A stretch of DNA of 34,178 nt from NCBI GenBank assembly GCA_020345805.1, contig CP070772.1, positions 91,408 to 125,585 on the forward strand, read 5' to 3'. The notes below the pieces were generated by a model that did not search any database, was not told the DNA's origin, and saw only the letters and a list, made by a program, of their open reading frames with translations. Source of the stretch: Phycisphaerales bacterium (lineage in GTDB: Bacteria > Planctomycetota > Phycisphaerae > Phycisphaerales > SM1A02). The position numbers and the translations under genes were made by a program. Of the stretch, positions 1-7,065 are shown piece after piece. How positions within the stretch are numbered: position 1 is the stretch's first letter; every line of letters starts with the position of its first letter.

Positions 1-204
1 GGTAAGAAGACGGCATTGGCATCTGGGGCGTTGGGGGCTGCGTGTCTGATCCTGACGGCGGGTTGTGACAACACGATACGGACGCATCCGCCGACACAGA
101 CGCGAATCGAGCAGATGCAGGAGCAACTGCGACAGATGGAAGACGAGCCGGCGGCATCAGACGCCGAGTCTGAACCGCCGATGGTTGATGAGGCGCAGCA
201 ATGA
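1..204 (+). CDS. Small lipoprotein, 5' end cut by window edge
   Basis: The reading frame is open from the first base (Gly-Lys-Lys-Thr-Ala-Leu...), so the true start probably lies outside the window; a TTG at 16 is the first start-type codon seen inside. The visible part has a basic residue pair, a hydrophobic stretch and a lipobox (L-T-A-G-C), so it should be an exported, lipidated protein. The mature part is only about 47 residues, hydrophilic and acidic, with a short helical Glu/Gln/Met-rich stretch (QMQEQLRQMEDE) that could form a small coiled coil. Its stop overlaps the ATG of the next lipoprotein (ATGA), so the two are probably translationally coupled. I do not recognise a family. Confidence 0.6.
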   Translation, partial: GKKTALASGALGAACLILTAGCDNTIRTHPPTQTRIEQMQEQLRQMEDEPAASDAESEPPMVDEAQQ

Positions 205-812
205 GAAAGCGTACTAGTTCTTTCGTGTGGTTGAGCGTGATTGTCATGTCGGCCGGCGTGCCTGGCGGCTGCAGCAAGAACCTCGGGGTCCCCGAGCGCG
301 AGCAGCTGGTGTCGGCCGTGCCGCAGATCTATCTTCTCCAGAATCCGCCCCGCGAGGTCTTCCGTGCTGTTCGGCAGGCGGTGGCCAACACGCCGCAGGC
401 CGGACTCATCGTGTGCGACGAAGCTTCGGGCATCATCACCTGGTCGGTGAGCGCCGATCCCGGGCAGGAAGGCACCGGCCAAGCATCAGGTCGATGGGTT
501 TCGGCGCAAAACGCCCTCAAGGAGGAAAAGGCCGTGCGAGAAGGCGCGGCTGAAGCATTGAGGCGCGCTGTGCCGGGTGTTCTTACAGTTGGGACCGACG
601 GGACTTCCTGGATGACGGGTCAGGATCCGAAGTTCGTGATCTGCACCGCGCTGGTGCGGCCCGAAGGCCGGGGCTCCCGGGTCCACCTCCGCCGCGTGTG
701 GAGCGGTCTCGGCTCGGTGCACGCGGGTCAACCGCACGCATGGTTGTACGAGCCGGTGGTGTTTGCCCAGGCAGGGCTGCGACCACTTGACGTCGCGGAC
801 CCTCCACGTTGA
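201..812 (+). CDS. Lipoprotein with a small alpha/beta domain
   Basis: This 203-residue protein begins with Arg-Lys-Arg, a hydrophobic segment and Gly-Gly-Cys at residue 24, a lipoprotein-type signal with a slightly irregular lipobox. The mature part contains the pattern PQIYLLQNPPREVFRAVRQA followed by a stretch ending in SGIITW. This is a strand-helix-strand layout that recurs in the two-domain lipoprotein at 3295-4485 and, more weakly, in the first metalloprotease at 874-2403. Start ATG 201 overlaps the preceding stop. The family is unknown to me. Given the neighbours, a role as a partner or sensor in an envelope protease operon is a reasonable inference, but nothing catalytic is visible. 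Confidence 0.7.
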   Translation: MRKRTSSFVWLSVIVMSAGVPGGCSKNLGVPEREQLVSAVPQIYLLQNPPREVFRAVRQAVANTPQAGLIVCDEASGIITWSVSADPGQEGTGQASGRWVSAQNALKEEKAVREGAAEALRRAVPGVLTVGTDGTSWMTGQDPKFVICTALVRPEGRGSRVHLRRVWSGLGSVHAGQPHAWLYEPVVFAQAGLRPLDVADPPR

Positions 813-873
813 CCCTGACTGCGGAGAATTGATCATTCCGTCGAAATCTGTCGGAGGAACAGGCGAGGTTGCC

Positions 874-2403
874 ATGAGTCATCTATCAGCATCCCGGATC
901 CTGTTGCCCTTACTCACAGTTCTCGCGGTAGTGTGTGCCGGCTGTGCACCGTCGGCCCAACAACGCGAGCGGATGGCGGAGTACGAGCAATATGCCAGGC
1001 AGTTGGACCAGGCATATCTGAATGCGCCGTCGTCTGTGCGGATACCCACCCATGCTCAGGCTAGGGCCGGCGGAGTGAGCTGGACCTTCGCCCGGCCCCT
1101 TGAGGAAGTCTGGAGAAGCTGTGTGGATCTGTCCGGGCAGTATCCGGGGGTCATGGCCGTGCAACGCGGGCGCGACGGTTCGCGCCAGCTCCTCATGCTC
1201 ACGGCGCGACACTACTCCTATTTCAGTTCCGTTGGATTGTGGCTTTCCGTCAGTGTAAGGCCGCTCTCGTCGCGGCAGACCGAAGTGGCCGCCGCCCTTG
1301 TCGATCCCGTCAAGGGCGAATTGTTCCCGCTTTCGACGTCCGGATTGCAGAATGCTCCGAAGGTCATAATCGATCGGAATACATATTCGGCGATCTCCAC
1401 GAGGCTGAGCGATATCCGTTCGTCCGTGAAGGACGACCCAATTGCGCAGGCGAGCGTGCATAGTCACATGGTCGTCAACGGCTTCTTCAACGAACTTGCG
1501 ATGCAGTTGCTGGCGCCGGGGCGATGGAAGGCCAAGTATGTCGCCTCCGGACGGGCTGTCGGCTTTGACCCGGATCACAAAGTGCCCGGGCTCAAGCGGC
1601 GAAGGCCGTTCAGCTATGGCGGTCTGGAGAACAGAACCGGCAACTTCGCCTCGGCAGTCCTGCGCCGCTCGCATGTTGTCATCGACGATCCCGCGGTGAG
1701 CGGCATACTCGACGAAGTTGTGGGTGAACTGCTACAGGCCGCGGGTCAGGCCGAGTGTAAAGTCAACACCTACGTGCTCGCGTCACCGGACGTCAACGCC
1801 TTCGTGATGCCGAACGGCGATGTATTCGTGTGCAGTGCGCTGCTGGATACGCTGGAGGATCGCAACGAACTGGCTTTCATTCTCGGGCACGAATTGGACC
1901 ATCTGCTTCATCATGACACTCTGGCGCGCCTGAAGAAAGCGCACTCCACCAGAGTGGCGCAGTACACGATTGTGGGAATGACCTCCGCGATCGCTCCGAT
2001 TCTGGGCCCCGCACTGGGGATCACCTCCGGCGTGGCCGGCGCCGCCACCACCAGCACCTCGACGATGATCGCCCAACAGGCGGCCTCGCAGGCGATCCAG
2101 AGCACGGTCGCCTCGGTGGCGGGCGTGCTCGGAGACGCCGTAAGCGCCGCGATCATCGAGGGCTACTCCCAGGGCAGTGAGTTGCGGGCAGACGGCAACG
2201 GCGCGCGGTACGCGCTCGCCGCCGGGTATGATCCGGCCGCTTCGTTGGGCGTCCTTGCGACGCTTCAGGCGATCGAAGCGGAAGCAACGAACGCTCAGAC
2301 GGCAATCACATCTCAACTGATCAACTCCAAACCGGGCCTGGAGAAGCGAACCGATCGGATGCGCGACACGTTGACGAAGCTCGGCGTGGCGTCGGCGGAC
2401 TAG
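874..2403 (+). CDS. M48-type zinc metalloprotease lipoprotein
   Basis: This 509-residue protein starts at ATG 874, the codon just before a typical lipoprotein signal ending in Ala-Gly-Cys at residue 24; the frame is open further upstream but that part does not look like protein, and GGAGG (853-857) and GAGG-like bases lie upstream of 874. Residues about 40-210 form an N-terminal domain containing the recurring alpha/beta pattern (FARPLEEVWRSCVDLSGQYP). The C-terminal half is an M48 peptidase: HELDH at 339-343 gives two zinc ligands and the catalytic Glu, and SELRAD places the third ligand at about Glu436, followed by the usual AAGYDP. Between them lies a Gly/Ala-rich hydrophobic insert. Known M48 lipoproteins cleave or check misfolded outer-membrane proteins; the substrate here is inferred only. 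It sits between two lipoprotein genes on the same strand. Confidence 0.88.
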   Translation: MSHLSASRILLPLLTVLAVVCAGCAPSAQQRERMAEYEQYARQLDQAYLNAPSSVRIPTHAQARAGGVSWTFARPLEEVWRSCVDLSGQYPGVMAVQRGRDGSRQLLMLTARHYSYFSSVGLWLSVSVRPLSSRQTEVAAALVDPVKGELFPLSTSGLQNAPKVIIDRNTYSAISTRLSDIRSSVKDDPIAQASVHSHMVVNGFFNELAMQLLAPGRWKAKYVASGRAVGFDPDHKVPGLKRRRPFSYGGLENRTGNFASAVLRRSHVVIDDPAVSGILDEVVGELLQAAGQAECKVNTYVLASPDVNAFVMPNGDVFVCSALLDTLEDRNELAFILGHELDHLLHHDTLARLKKAHSTRVAQYTIVGMTSAIAPILGPALGITSGVAGAATTSTSTMIAQQAASQAIQSTVASVAGVLGDAVSAAIIEGYSQGSELRADGNGARYALAAGYDPAASLGVLATLQAIEAEATNAQTAITSQLINSKPGLEKRTDRMRDTLTKLGVASAD

Positions 2404-2455
2404 CCACCACGGCCCGGGCCGGGAGCGCCTGCGAACGATCAATCCTTTCCTCTCA

Positions 2456-3295
2456 ATGAAGATTCCCTACCGAAAGCATTCGTTCTCTTCGCGAGCCGTG
2501 CTCAGCCTGCTGACGGTGGTTGCGGTGCTGGGCTCAGGTTGTGCGGGTCCCGCTTCGCCGAGGGTTGACCGCGAGACCATTCTGCAGGCCGAAGAGGCCG
2601 CCGTGATTCAGCTCGGCCTGATCGAGGCCGCGGCGCATCGGCAGGCGGCGGTGAGTATCGTCGCCCCGAGGTTGAAGGAGATGCTGCAGGAACTGGTCGA
2701 TGAGTTGGCTTATGTCGCCGACTGCCCGATTCCGTGCCGCGTCCGCGTGGTGAACTCACCGGTGATACACGCCTTTGCCCTGCCGACCGGCGATATTTTC
2801 ATCTACGCTGGCATGCTGGACCTGGTGGAGAATCGGGATCAACTCGCGGTGGTCCTGGGTCATGAAGTGGCCCACATCAAACACAAGGATGGGCTGCGCA
2901 AGGTGCGACAGATGCTCAACGAGCAGGAGAAGGCCGCCGTGACCGCGGCCCTGCTCGGCGCGGTCGTGGGCGGCGCCGCGTCCGGCGCGCTCGGCGGGAT
3001 CCTGGGGGGAGTCGTAGTCGATCCCCTGCTCACGGTGGCTTATCACCAGTACCTGGTCGGTATCTCGTGTAATGTTGCCGCCCGGCTGGCGGCAAGCCTG
3101 CCGCAGCAGTTGGTCCTGGACCTGATGCGGCAGAGCATAGGGCGGTACAGTCAGGCGACCGAGCTGCGCGCCGATCGCTTGAGCCTGGAGTTTGCGAGCG
3201 CGGCCGGCTATGACCCGGAAGCCGGCGTGGAGGTCATGCAACTGGTCGAAGAGGCCCGGGATCGCGCCTTGAATCAGCAGACGGGGTCGCGCTGA
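2456..3295 (+). CDS. Second M48-type zinc metalloprotease lipoprotein
   Basis: This is a 279-residue protein with a basic N-terminus, a hydrophobic core and Gly-Ser-Gly-Cys at residue 29, so it is probably lipidated. It is a minimal M48 peptidase: the zinc motif is HEVAH at 136-140, preceded by DIFIYAGMLDLVENRDQLA, and the third ligand is Glu236 in TELRADR, followed by AAGYDPEAGV. A hydrophobic Gly/Ala-rich segment (about 157-190) separates the motifs, as in the upstream paralogue. Unlike that protein it lacks a large N-terminal domain. No Shine-Dalgarno site is visible before ATG 2456. Its stop overlaps the start of the next gene (TGATG), pointing to coupled translation. Two differing M48 paralogues in one operon suggest a division of labour on envelope proteins. 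Confidence 0.87.
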   Translation: MKIPYRKHSFSSRAVLSLLTVVAVLGSGCAGPASPRVDRETILQAEEAAVIQLGLIEAAAHRQAAVSIVAPRLKEMLQELVDELAYVADCPIPCRVRVVNSPVIHAFALPTGDIFIYAGMLDLVENRDQLAVVLGHEVAHIKHKDGLRKVRQMLNEQEKAAVTAALLGAVVGGAASGALGGILGGVVVDPLLTVAYHQYLVGISCNVAARLAASLPQQLVLDLMRQSIGRYSQATELRADRLSLEFASAAGYDPEAGVEVMQLVEEARDRALNQQTGSR

Positions 3296-4485
3296 TGTGC
3301 CGCGAAGACGACTCAACCGCCGTCATGTGCCGGGCAGCGCTGCTGCTGATCGTATTGTGGTGGTCGTCAGTGGTGGGTTGCGGACCGAAACCGTCGGCGC
3401 TTCTCAAGGCCGGCGCGACCCACGTCCCTGCCAAGCCTTACGAAAACAGGTTGTTTATCAAGCGATCCCCCGAGGCGGTCTATTCGGCACTGCTCGCGGT
3501 GCTCGACGAGAATGCGGCGATGGTCAGCGCCGCCGACGCAGATCGGGGGCTGCTGGCCTGGTGCGACAGAAGCGGGCTCTTCCACCCACTGACGCCGGAC
3601 CGCCCGGAATCGACGACGTACACCTCCCGCACCCTCGGGTCACTTGAGCCGTCAAGATTCCACGGCGTCGTCTACGCCTGCGCGCGCTTGAGAGCGCACT
3701 CGGGTGGGACGGTGTTCCGCCTGCACGCCACCCGGCGCGACGAGCGGCCGTGGATCCTCGCCTATTCGAACGGGGACTACGAGAGATACATCTTCCGATG
3801 CCTGACGGCGCAACTGGATCGGATGAGGAGATCCGACGGACAAGGAGGGGCCGGCTCCCGAGGGCGGCATTACACTTCGCCTTCTCAGACGACGCCACTG
3901 GAGGGAGCGACAGCAGGCCGGGGCGCTGCGCATCCGAGCGGTGATGCCACTGACTATGGAGGACTCTATTTGAGGCATCTGGGGGACGTCCGGATTCCGC
4001 CGACCGATCGTATAAGAGAAACGGGGCTGCACGAGGTGTACCCGGTTGCGGTCGATCGCTTCTGGTCGGCGTGCCTGGATGTGGTGTGGCAGTACGATGC
4101 CGTGGCGAAACTCGATCGTGCCTCCAGGATCGTGGTATTCAGCCACGGAACGGCGCTGCCGACCGAGGCCGATTCCGAGGCTGACGCCGCCAGGTACTGC
4201 AATGCACTCTTGGTGGTGCTGGCGGAATCCCGCGGCAGCAGCGCCACCGATGTCTACCTTGCATGGCTTCCGCCCGACAGTCTCGTCCCCACCGCGATCG
4301 AGCCGCCCTCGGAGGAGATGGTGAAGAACATTGCCGAGGCGGTGAAGACCGACGCTCATCGGATTACCGCGGCCAAAGTTGCCGGTCAGTTCTATGGGCA
4401 CCTCTCCACCCAACTCTTCTGGGACGAGCGGTGGCTTGAGAAGCTGCAGCGTCGACGGACTGAAGAAGCAGCAGTCACCCGATAA
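3295..4485 (+). CDS. Two-domain lipoprotein of the M48 operon
   Basis: This 396-residue protein starts at ATG 3295, overlapping the preceding stop; an in-frame ATG at 3325 (residue 11) is an alternative that would give a more compact signal peptide. The hydrophobic stretch ends in Val-Val-Gly-Cys at residue 29. Two similar domains follow, each opening with an Asn/Glu-rich strand and a helix of the type SPEAVYSALLAVLDE (about 48-62) or AVDRFWSACLDVVWQYD (second copy, about 250-267), then a strand ending at an aromatic residue or Ser/His. A Ser/Gly/Arg-rich linker (about 180-225) lies between. The same domain appears once in the 203-residue lipoprotein upstream. Function unknown; likely a structural or substrate-binding partner of the two proteases. 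Confidence 0.72.
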   Translation: MCREDDSTAVMCRAALLLIVLWWSSVVGCGPKPSALLKAGATHVPAKPYENRLFIKRSPEAVYSALLAVLDENAAMVSAADADRGLLAWCDRSGLFHPLTPDRPESTTYTSRTLGSLEPSRFHGVVYACARLRAHSGGTVFRLHATRRDERPWILAYSNGDYERYIFRCLTAQLDRMRRSDGQGGAGSRGRHYTSPSQTTPLEGATAGRGAAHPSGDATDYGGLYLRHLGDVRIPPTDRIRETGLHEVYPVAVDRFWSACLDVVWQYDAVAKLDRASRIVVFSHGTALPTEADSEADAARYCNALLVVLAESRGSSATDVYLAWLPPDSLVPTAIEPPSEEMVKNIAEAVKTDAHRITAAKVAGQFYGHLSTQLFWDERWLEKLQRRRTEEAAVTR

Positions 4486-5243
4486 ACAGACAGGCCGGAT
4501 CTCCAGATCGCGGATGACTGCGTCTTGCCTGCATCGAAAGCGGTGAACCTTCAGAGGTTTTGCCGCGGACCCCAATCACCCACCGATAACTTCCCAGACC
4601 ATCGCCACGACGCCCGCTCGTACCGCCTCCGGCAGCTTCGGCCATACGTCGATGACTGCCGCCAAGTCAGGGTCGGACGGGGCCGAATCGCGGGCATCTG
4701 TTGCGTATTCCCAGTGCCGCGTTCCTGGGAATTCTCCAAGTCGTTGTCGCTGCAGTCGGTTACGGAACCCGATTTGATTACCACCGGCCCCACTCCGGGT
4801 AAGTGCTTTATTTCAACGGGGTTGCATCGTTTCATGGAGGCCGCCGCTGCCGGCCGTTGCGTAATGACGCCCCCGGAAGCAGCGACTCGACGCGGCGGAT
4901 CGCGGCACGGCATCCTCCGCGTGATCGCGGCGAAGCCCGGCCCCCCGGGGCAATCACCGACGCCGAAGCCGATTCCTTCCATTCTCGAGAGCGGGGCGTG
5001 GCGGCTCCGCCGAAGAGGATGCGCCCGCCGTGTACTGCTCCGCAGGCTCCGGTGAACCCGTACAAGTCCGACATCAGAGACACCCCACACAGAAGGCAGG
5101 ATCCTCCTAAACCTCACCGCCCAACCGTTCGATAACTCAGTCGAGGGCGATCCTCGATGATCCGGTGTCCCTCATGTCAGCCCCGGCGCTGGAAGAGACG
5201 TGCCTCCACGTGAAGCAGGTAATCGGCCTGGGGCTACGTGTAT
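4486..5243. other. Gene-poor stretch with integrase debris
   Basis: About 760 bases lie between the lipoprotein operon and the peptide cassette without an intact gene. Open frames exist on both strands but their translations are Arg/Pro/Ser-rich and show no domain. The one recognisable piece is the minus-strand integrase-type tail at 4576-4812, described separately. No T-tract terminator hairpin was seen after the lipoprotein operon, and I could not find a convincing promoter for the cassette downstream. Confidence 0.5.
4576..4812 (-). pseudogene. Remnant: C-terminal tail of an integrase-like gene
   Basis: Reading the minus strand from 4812 down to the TGA at 4576-4578 gives a short open frame containing GTRHWEYATDARDSAPSDP followed by DLAAVIDVWPKLPEAVRAG and a hydrophobic end (VVAMVWEVIGG). 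I recognise this Asp-Leu-Ala-Ala-Val...Trp-Pro-x-Leu-Pro pattern as the variable C-terminal tail found on predicted phage-type integrases and related proteins of planctomycetes. The frame is closed by a stop at 4813-4815, and none of the three minus frames beyond it shows a recombinase core (no HxLRHT-like box), so the gene body has been lost or scrambled. The recognition is from memory, not from a search. Confidence 0.5.
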
Positions 5244-6707
5244 ATGACCGCAGTATTATCGGAAGAACGCGCCAGTGGGGCTCGGGTGGTATCGCTCGCC
5301 CGCGAGGACAACGTTGCCGGCTCCTCCCGCGATGACGCGACGGCGAGTGCCGCGCCTTCGCGCGGCGGTAGCCGGTGCCTTCGGCCCGCCGCCTTGCGGA
5401 ACGTTCGCATGATGCACCTGCTGGAACGGATTGCGGGCAAGTTCAACGAAGCCGGCATCCCCTTGATGCTGCTGAAGGGCGCCGCCCTGAACCTGACCGT
5501 ATACCGGCATCCCCATGAGAGGGAGATGCGCGATCTTGATCTCCTCATCCGGCCAGAGGATCTCAATCGCACCTCGGAGCTCCTTGAGGCTGAGGGGGCC
5601 CTCCGCCGAGACGTGGCAATCTGCGAAGACTTCATTCCCCGCTTCCACTTTGAGAAGGAATACAGCTTCGGCTCCGTGCTTCCGGTTGCCGTTGATCTGC
5701 ACACGCGTCCGTTTGGCGTGCTCAGGTATTCCCGATTCATGCCAGAGGATGCATTTTGGGAGCGGTCGACGAAAGTCCGGTTCGGCCGATCCGCCGTCTT
5801 CCTGCCATCCGCGGAAAACATGCTCATCCACCTTGCTGCCCATTGCACTTTCCACAGGTGCTGTCATGCAAAATGGCTGGAGGATATCTCCCGGTGGTCG
5901 CGTATACGCGGAGATCTCATAGATTGGGATCGCTTCCTGATTAAGATTCGGGCCTGGCGCCTCTCGCACGCCATCTCAATATCTCTGGCGGCGGCGGAAC
6001 GAGCGTACGGCCCGATTTGCCCCCCCGCGGTCTGCCAGGAATTGTCAAGAATGCCGGTCTCCTGGCGGGACCGTCTGGCCATTCGGCATTCCCGCGGCGG
6101 CAGCGGCGATTTGTTCACTCGGGCGTTGGTCAATCTTCTAACGACGCCGGGTCTCGCATACGTGCTGGCCTATCTCCTCACCCTTGTCAATCCCAATCGG
6201 GAGTACATTGACGACTGGTGCGTGCGCCATCGCTTCCCCTGGCCGCGAGTGGCTCGCATCGCCCGATGCCTCTGGCCCTTGCTTCGCCACCTGAATCCGT
6301 GGTGGGAGCATCAGGCGAAGATCGAGAACCGAGAGAGCTCAATCCACGGGATCGGAGTCTTCGCCCTTCGCGAGCTCGGGCAGGGCGAGCTCATCGCGCG
6401 CTACCGTGGCGGTGAAACCACGAAGTCCGGCACCTACGATTGCTGGCACACGGGTCGCGATGGTGAATCGATCCGCCATGCGATCACCGGGCCCTTGCGG
6501 TACCTCAATCATTCCTGCCAGCCGAATGCCAGGCTCTCCGAGTTCCGGCTGATCGCCCTGCGTCCGATTCGCTCCGGACATGAGATCACCATCGACTACG
6601 GCACTGACGCGTGTCTTTGCCGTCGCAAGCAAGACGGAATCAATTCCCGCGCCGGCTCGTCTTCATCCCCAGGCGGACAACTTTGCTCCCAGGTTACTGT
6701 CATGTAG
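5244..6707 (+). CDS. Nucleotidyltransferase fused to a SET domain
   Basis: This protein of 487 residues is counted from ATG 5244; a GTG at 5238, two codons earlier, is also possible, but the GGGG at 5230-5233 fits the ATG better. Residues about 45-350 match the uncharacterised nucleotidyltransferase family (NTP_transf_5): LLKGAALNL, then REMRDLDLLI with the metal-binding Asp97-x-Asp99, and later HFEKEYSF and VDLHTRPF. From about residue 360 a SET methyltransferase domain begins (SIHGIGVFALREL), with the substrate/cofactor motif RYLNHSCQPNA (Asn422-His-Ser-Cys425), EITIDYG (Tyr452) and a C-L-C pair at 457-459 that may bind zinc with Cys425. The frame runs unbroken across both parts. It opens the five-gene peptide cassette; I infer it modifies the peptide or a carrier. 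Confidence 0.8.
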   Translation: MTAVLSEERASGARVVSLAREDNVAGSSRDDATASAAPSRGGSRCLRPAALRNVRMMHLLERIAGKFNEAGIPLMLLKGAALNLTVYRHPHEREMRDLDLLIRPEDLNRTSELLEAEGALRRDVAICEDFIPRFHFEKEYSFGSVLPVAVDLHTRPFGVLRYSRFMPEDAFWERSTKVRFGRSAVFLPSAENMLIHLAAHCTFHRCCHAKWLEDISRWSRIRGDLIDWDRFLIKIRAWRLSHAISISLAAAERAYGPICPPAVCQELSRMPVSWRDRLAIRHSRGGSGDLFTRALVNLLTTPGLAYVLAYLLTLVNPNREYIDDWCVRHRFPWPRVARIARCLWPLLRHLNPWWEHQAKIENRESSIHGIGVFALRELGQGELIARYRGGETTKSGTYDCWHTGRDGESIRHAITGPLRYLNHSCQPNARLSEFRLIALRPIRSGHEITIDYGTDACLCRRKQDGINSRAGSSSSPGGQLCSQVTVM

Positions 6708-6777
6708 TTTCCCTCTTCCAATCAGACCTGTTGCCGTCAAACCCACGCCGCCGCCGGACACCGGACAATCCGCCATC

Positions 6778-7065
6778 ATGAACCCCGCACTCAAGCCGCG
6801 CACAGATGATGCTCACCCGCCGGGCCAGGCACCGGCGCCTCTGTATGCCCGCCGGGACTTTCTGGCCCGGGTCGTCACGCGGACCGCCTATGTCGCACCG
6901 GCGGTGATCGCCCTTTCGTCCCGAAAGGGCCTTGGGCGTCTTCAACCCTGTGCCGAACAGGGATCGCCCTGCTCGACGGACGCCGACTGCTGCGCGGGGC
7001 TTTTCTGCGTGGACGACATGGGTGATCCGGTGATGCAGGGAGGAATGGGCACTTGCGAACCATGA
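6778..7065 (+). CDS. Twin-arginine peptide with cystine-knot cysteine pattern
   Basis: This 95-residue protein starts at ATG 6778 (no strong Shine-Dalgarno site), 70 bases after the NTase-SET gene. A Pro-rich N-terminus leads to YARRDFLARV, a twin-arginine motif at Arg25-Arg26, then a modestly hydrophobic stretch (TAYVAPAVIALSS, 36-48). The remaining 40 residues carry six cysteines at 58, 65, 71, 72, 77 and 93, spaced C-x6-C-x5-CC-x4-C-x15-C. That is the inhibitor-cystine-knot order, with a vicinal CC in the middle. It is probably exported by Tat or targeted to the membrane, then oxidised to three disulfides. Its stop overlaps the VKOR-DsbA start (ATGA). I see no homologous toxin by name; an ordinary Cys-rich exported protein is the alternative. 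Confidence 0.72.
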   Translation: MNPALKPRTDDAHPPGQAPAPLYARRDFLARVVTRTAYVAPAVIALSSRKGLGRLQPCAEQGSPCSTDADCCAGLFCVDDMGDPVMQGGMGTCEP

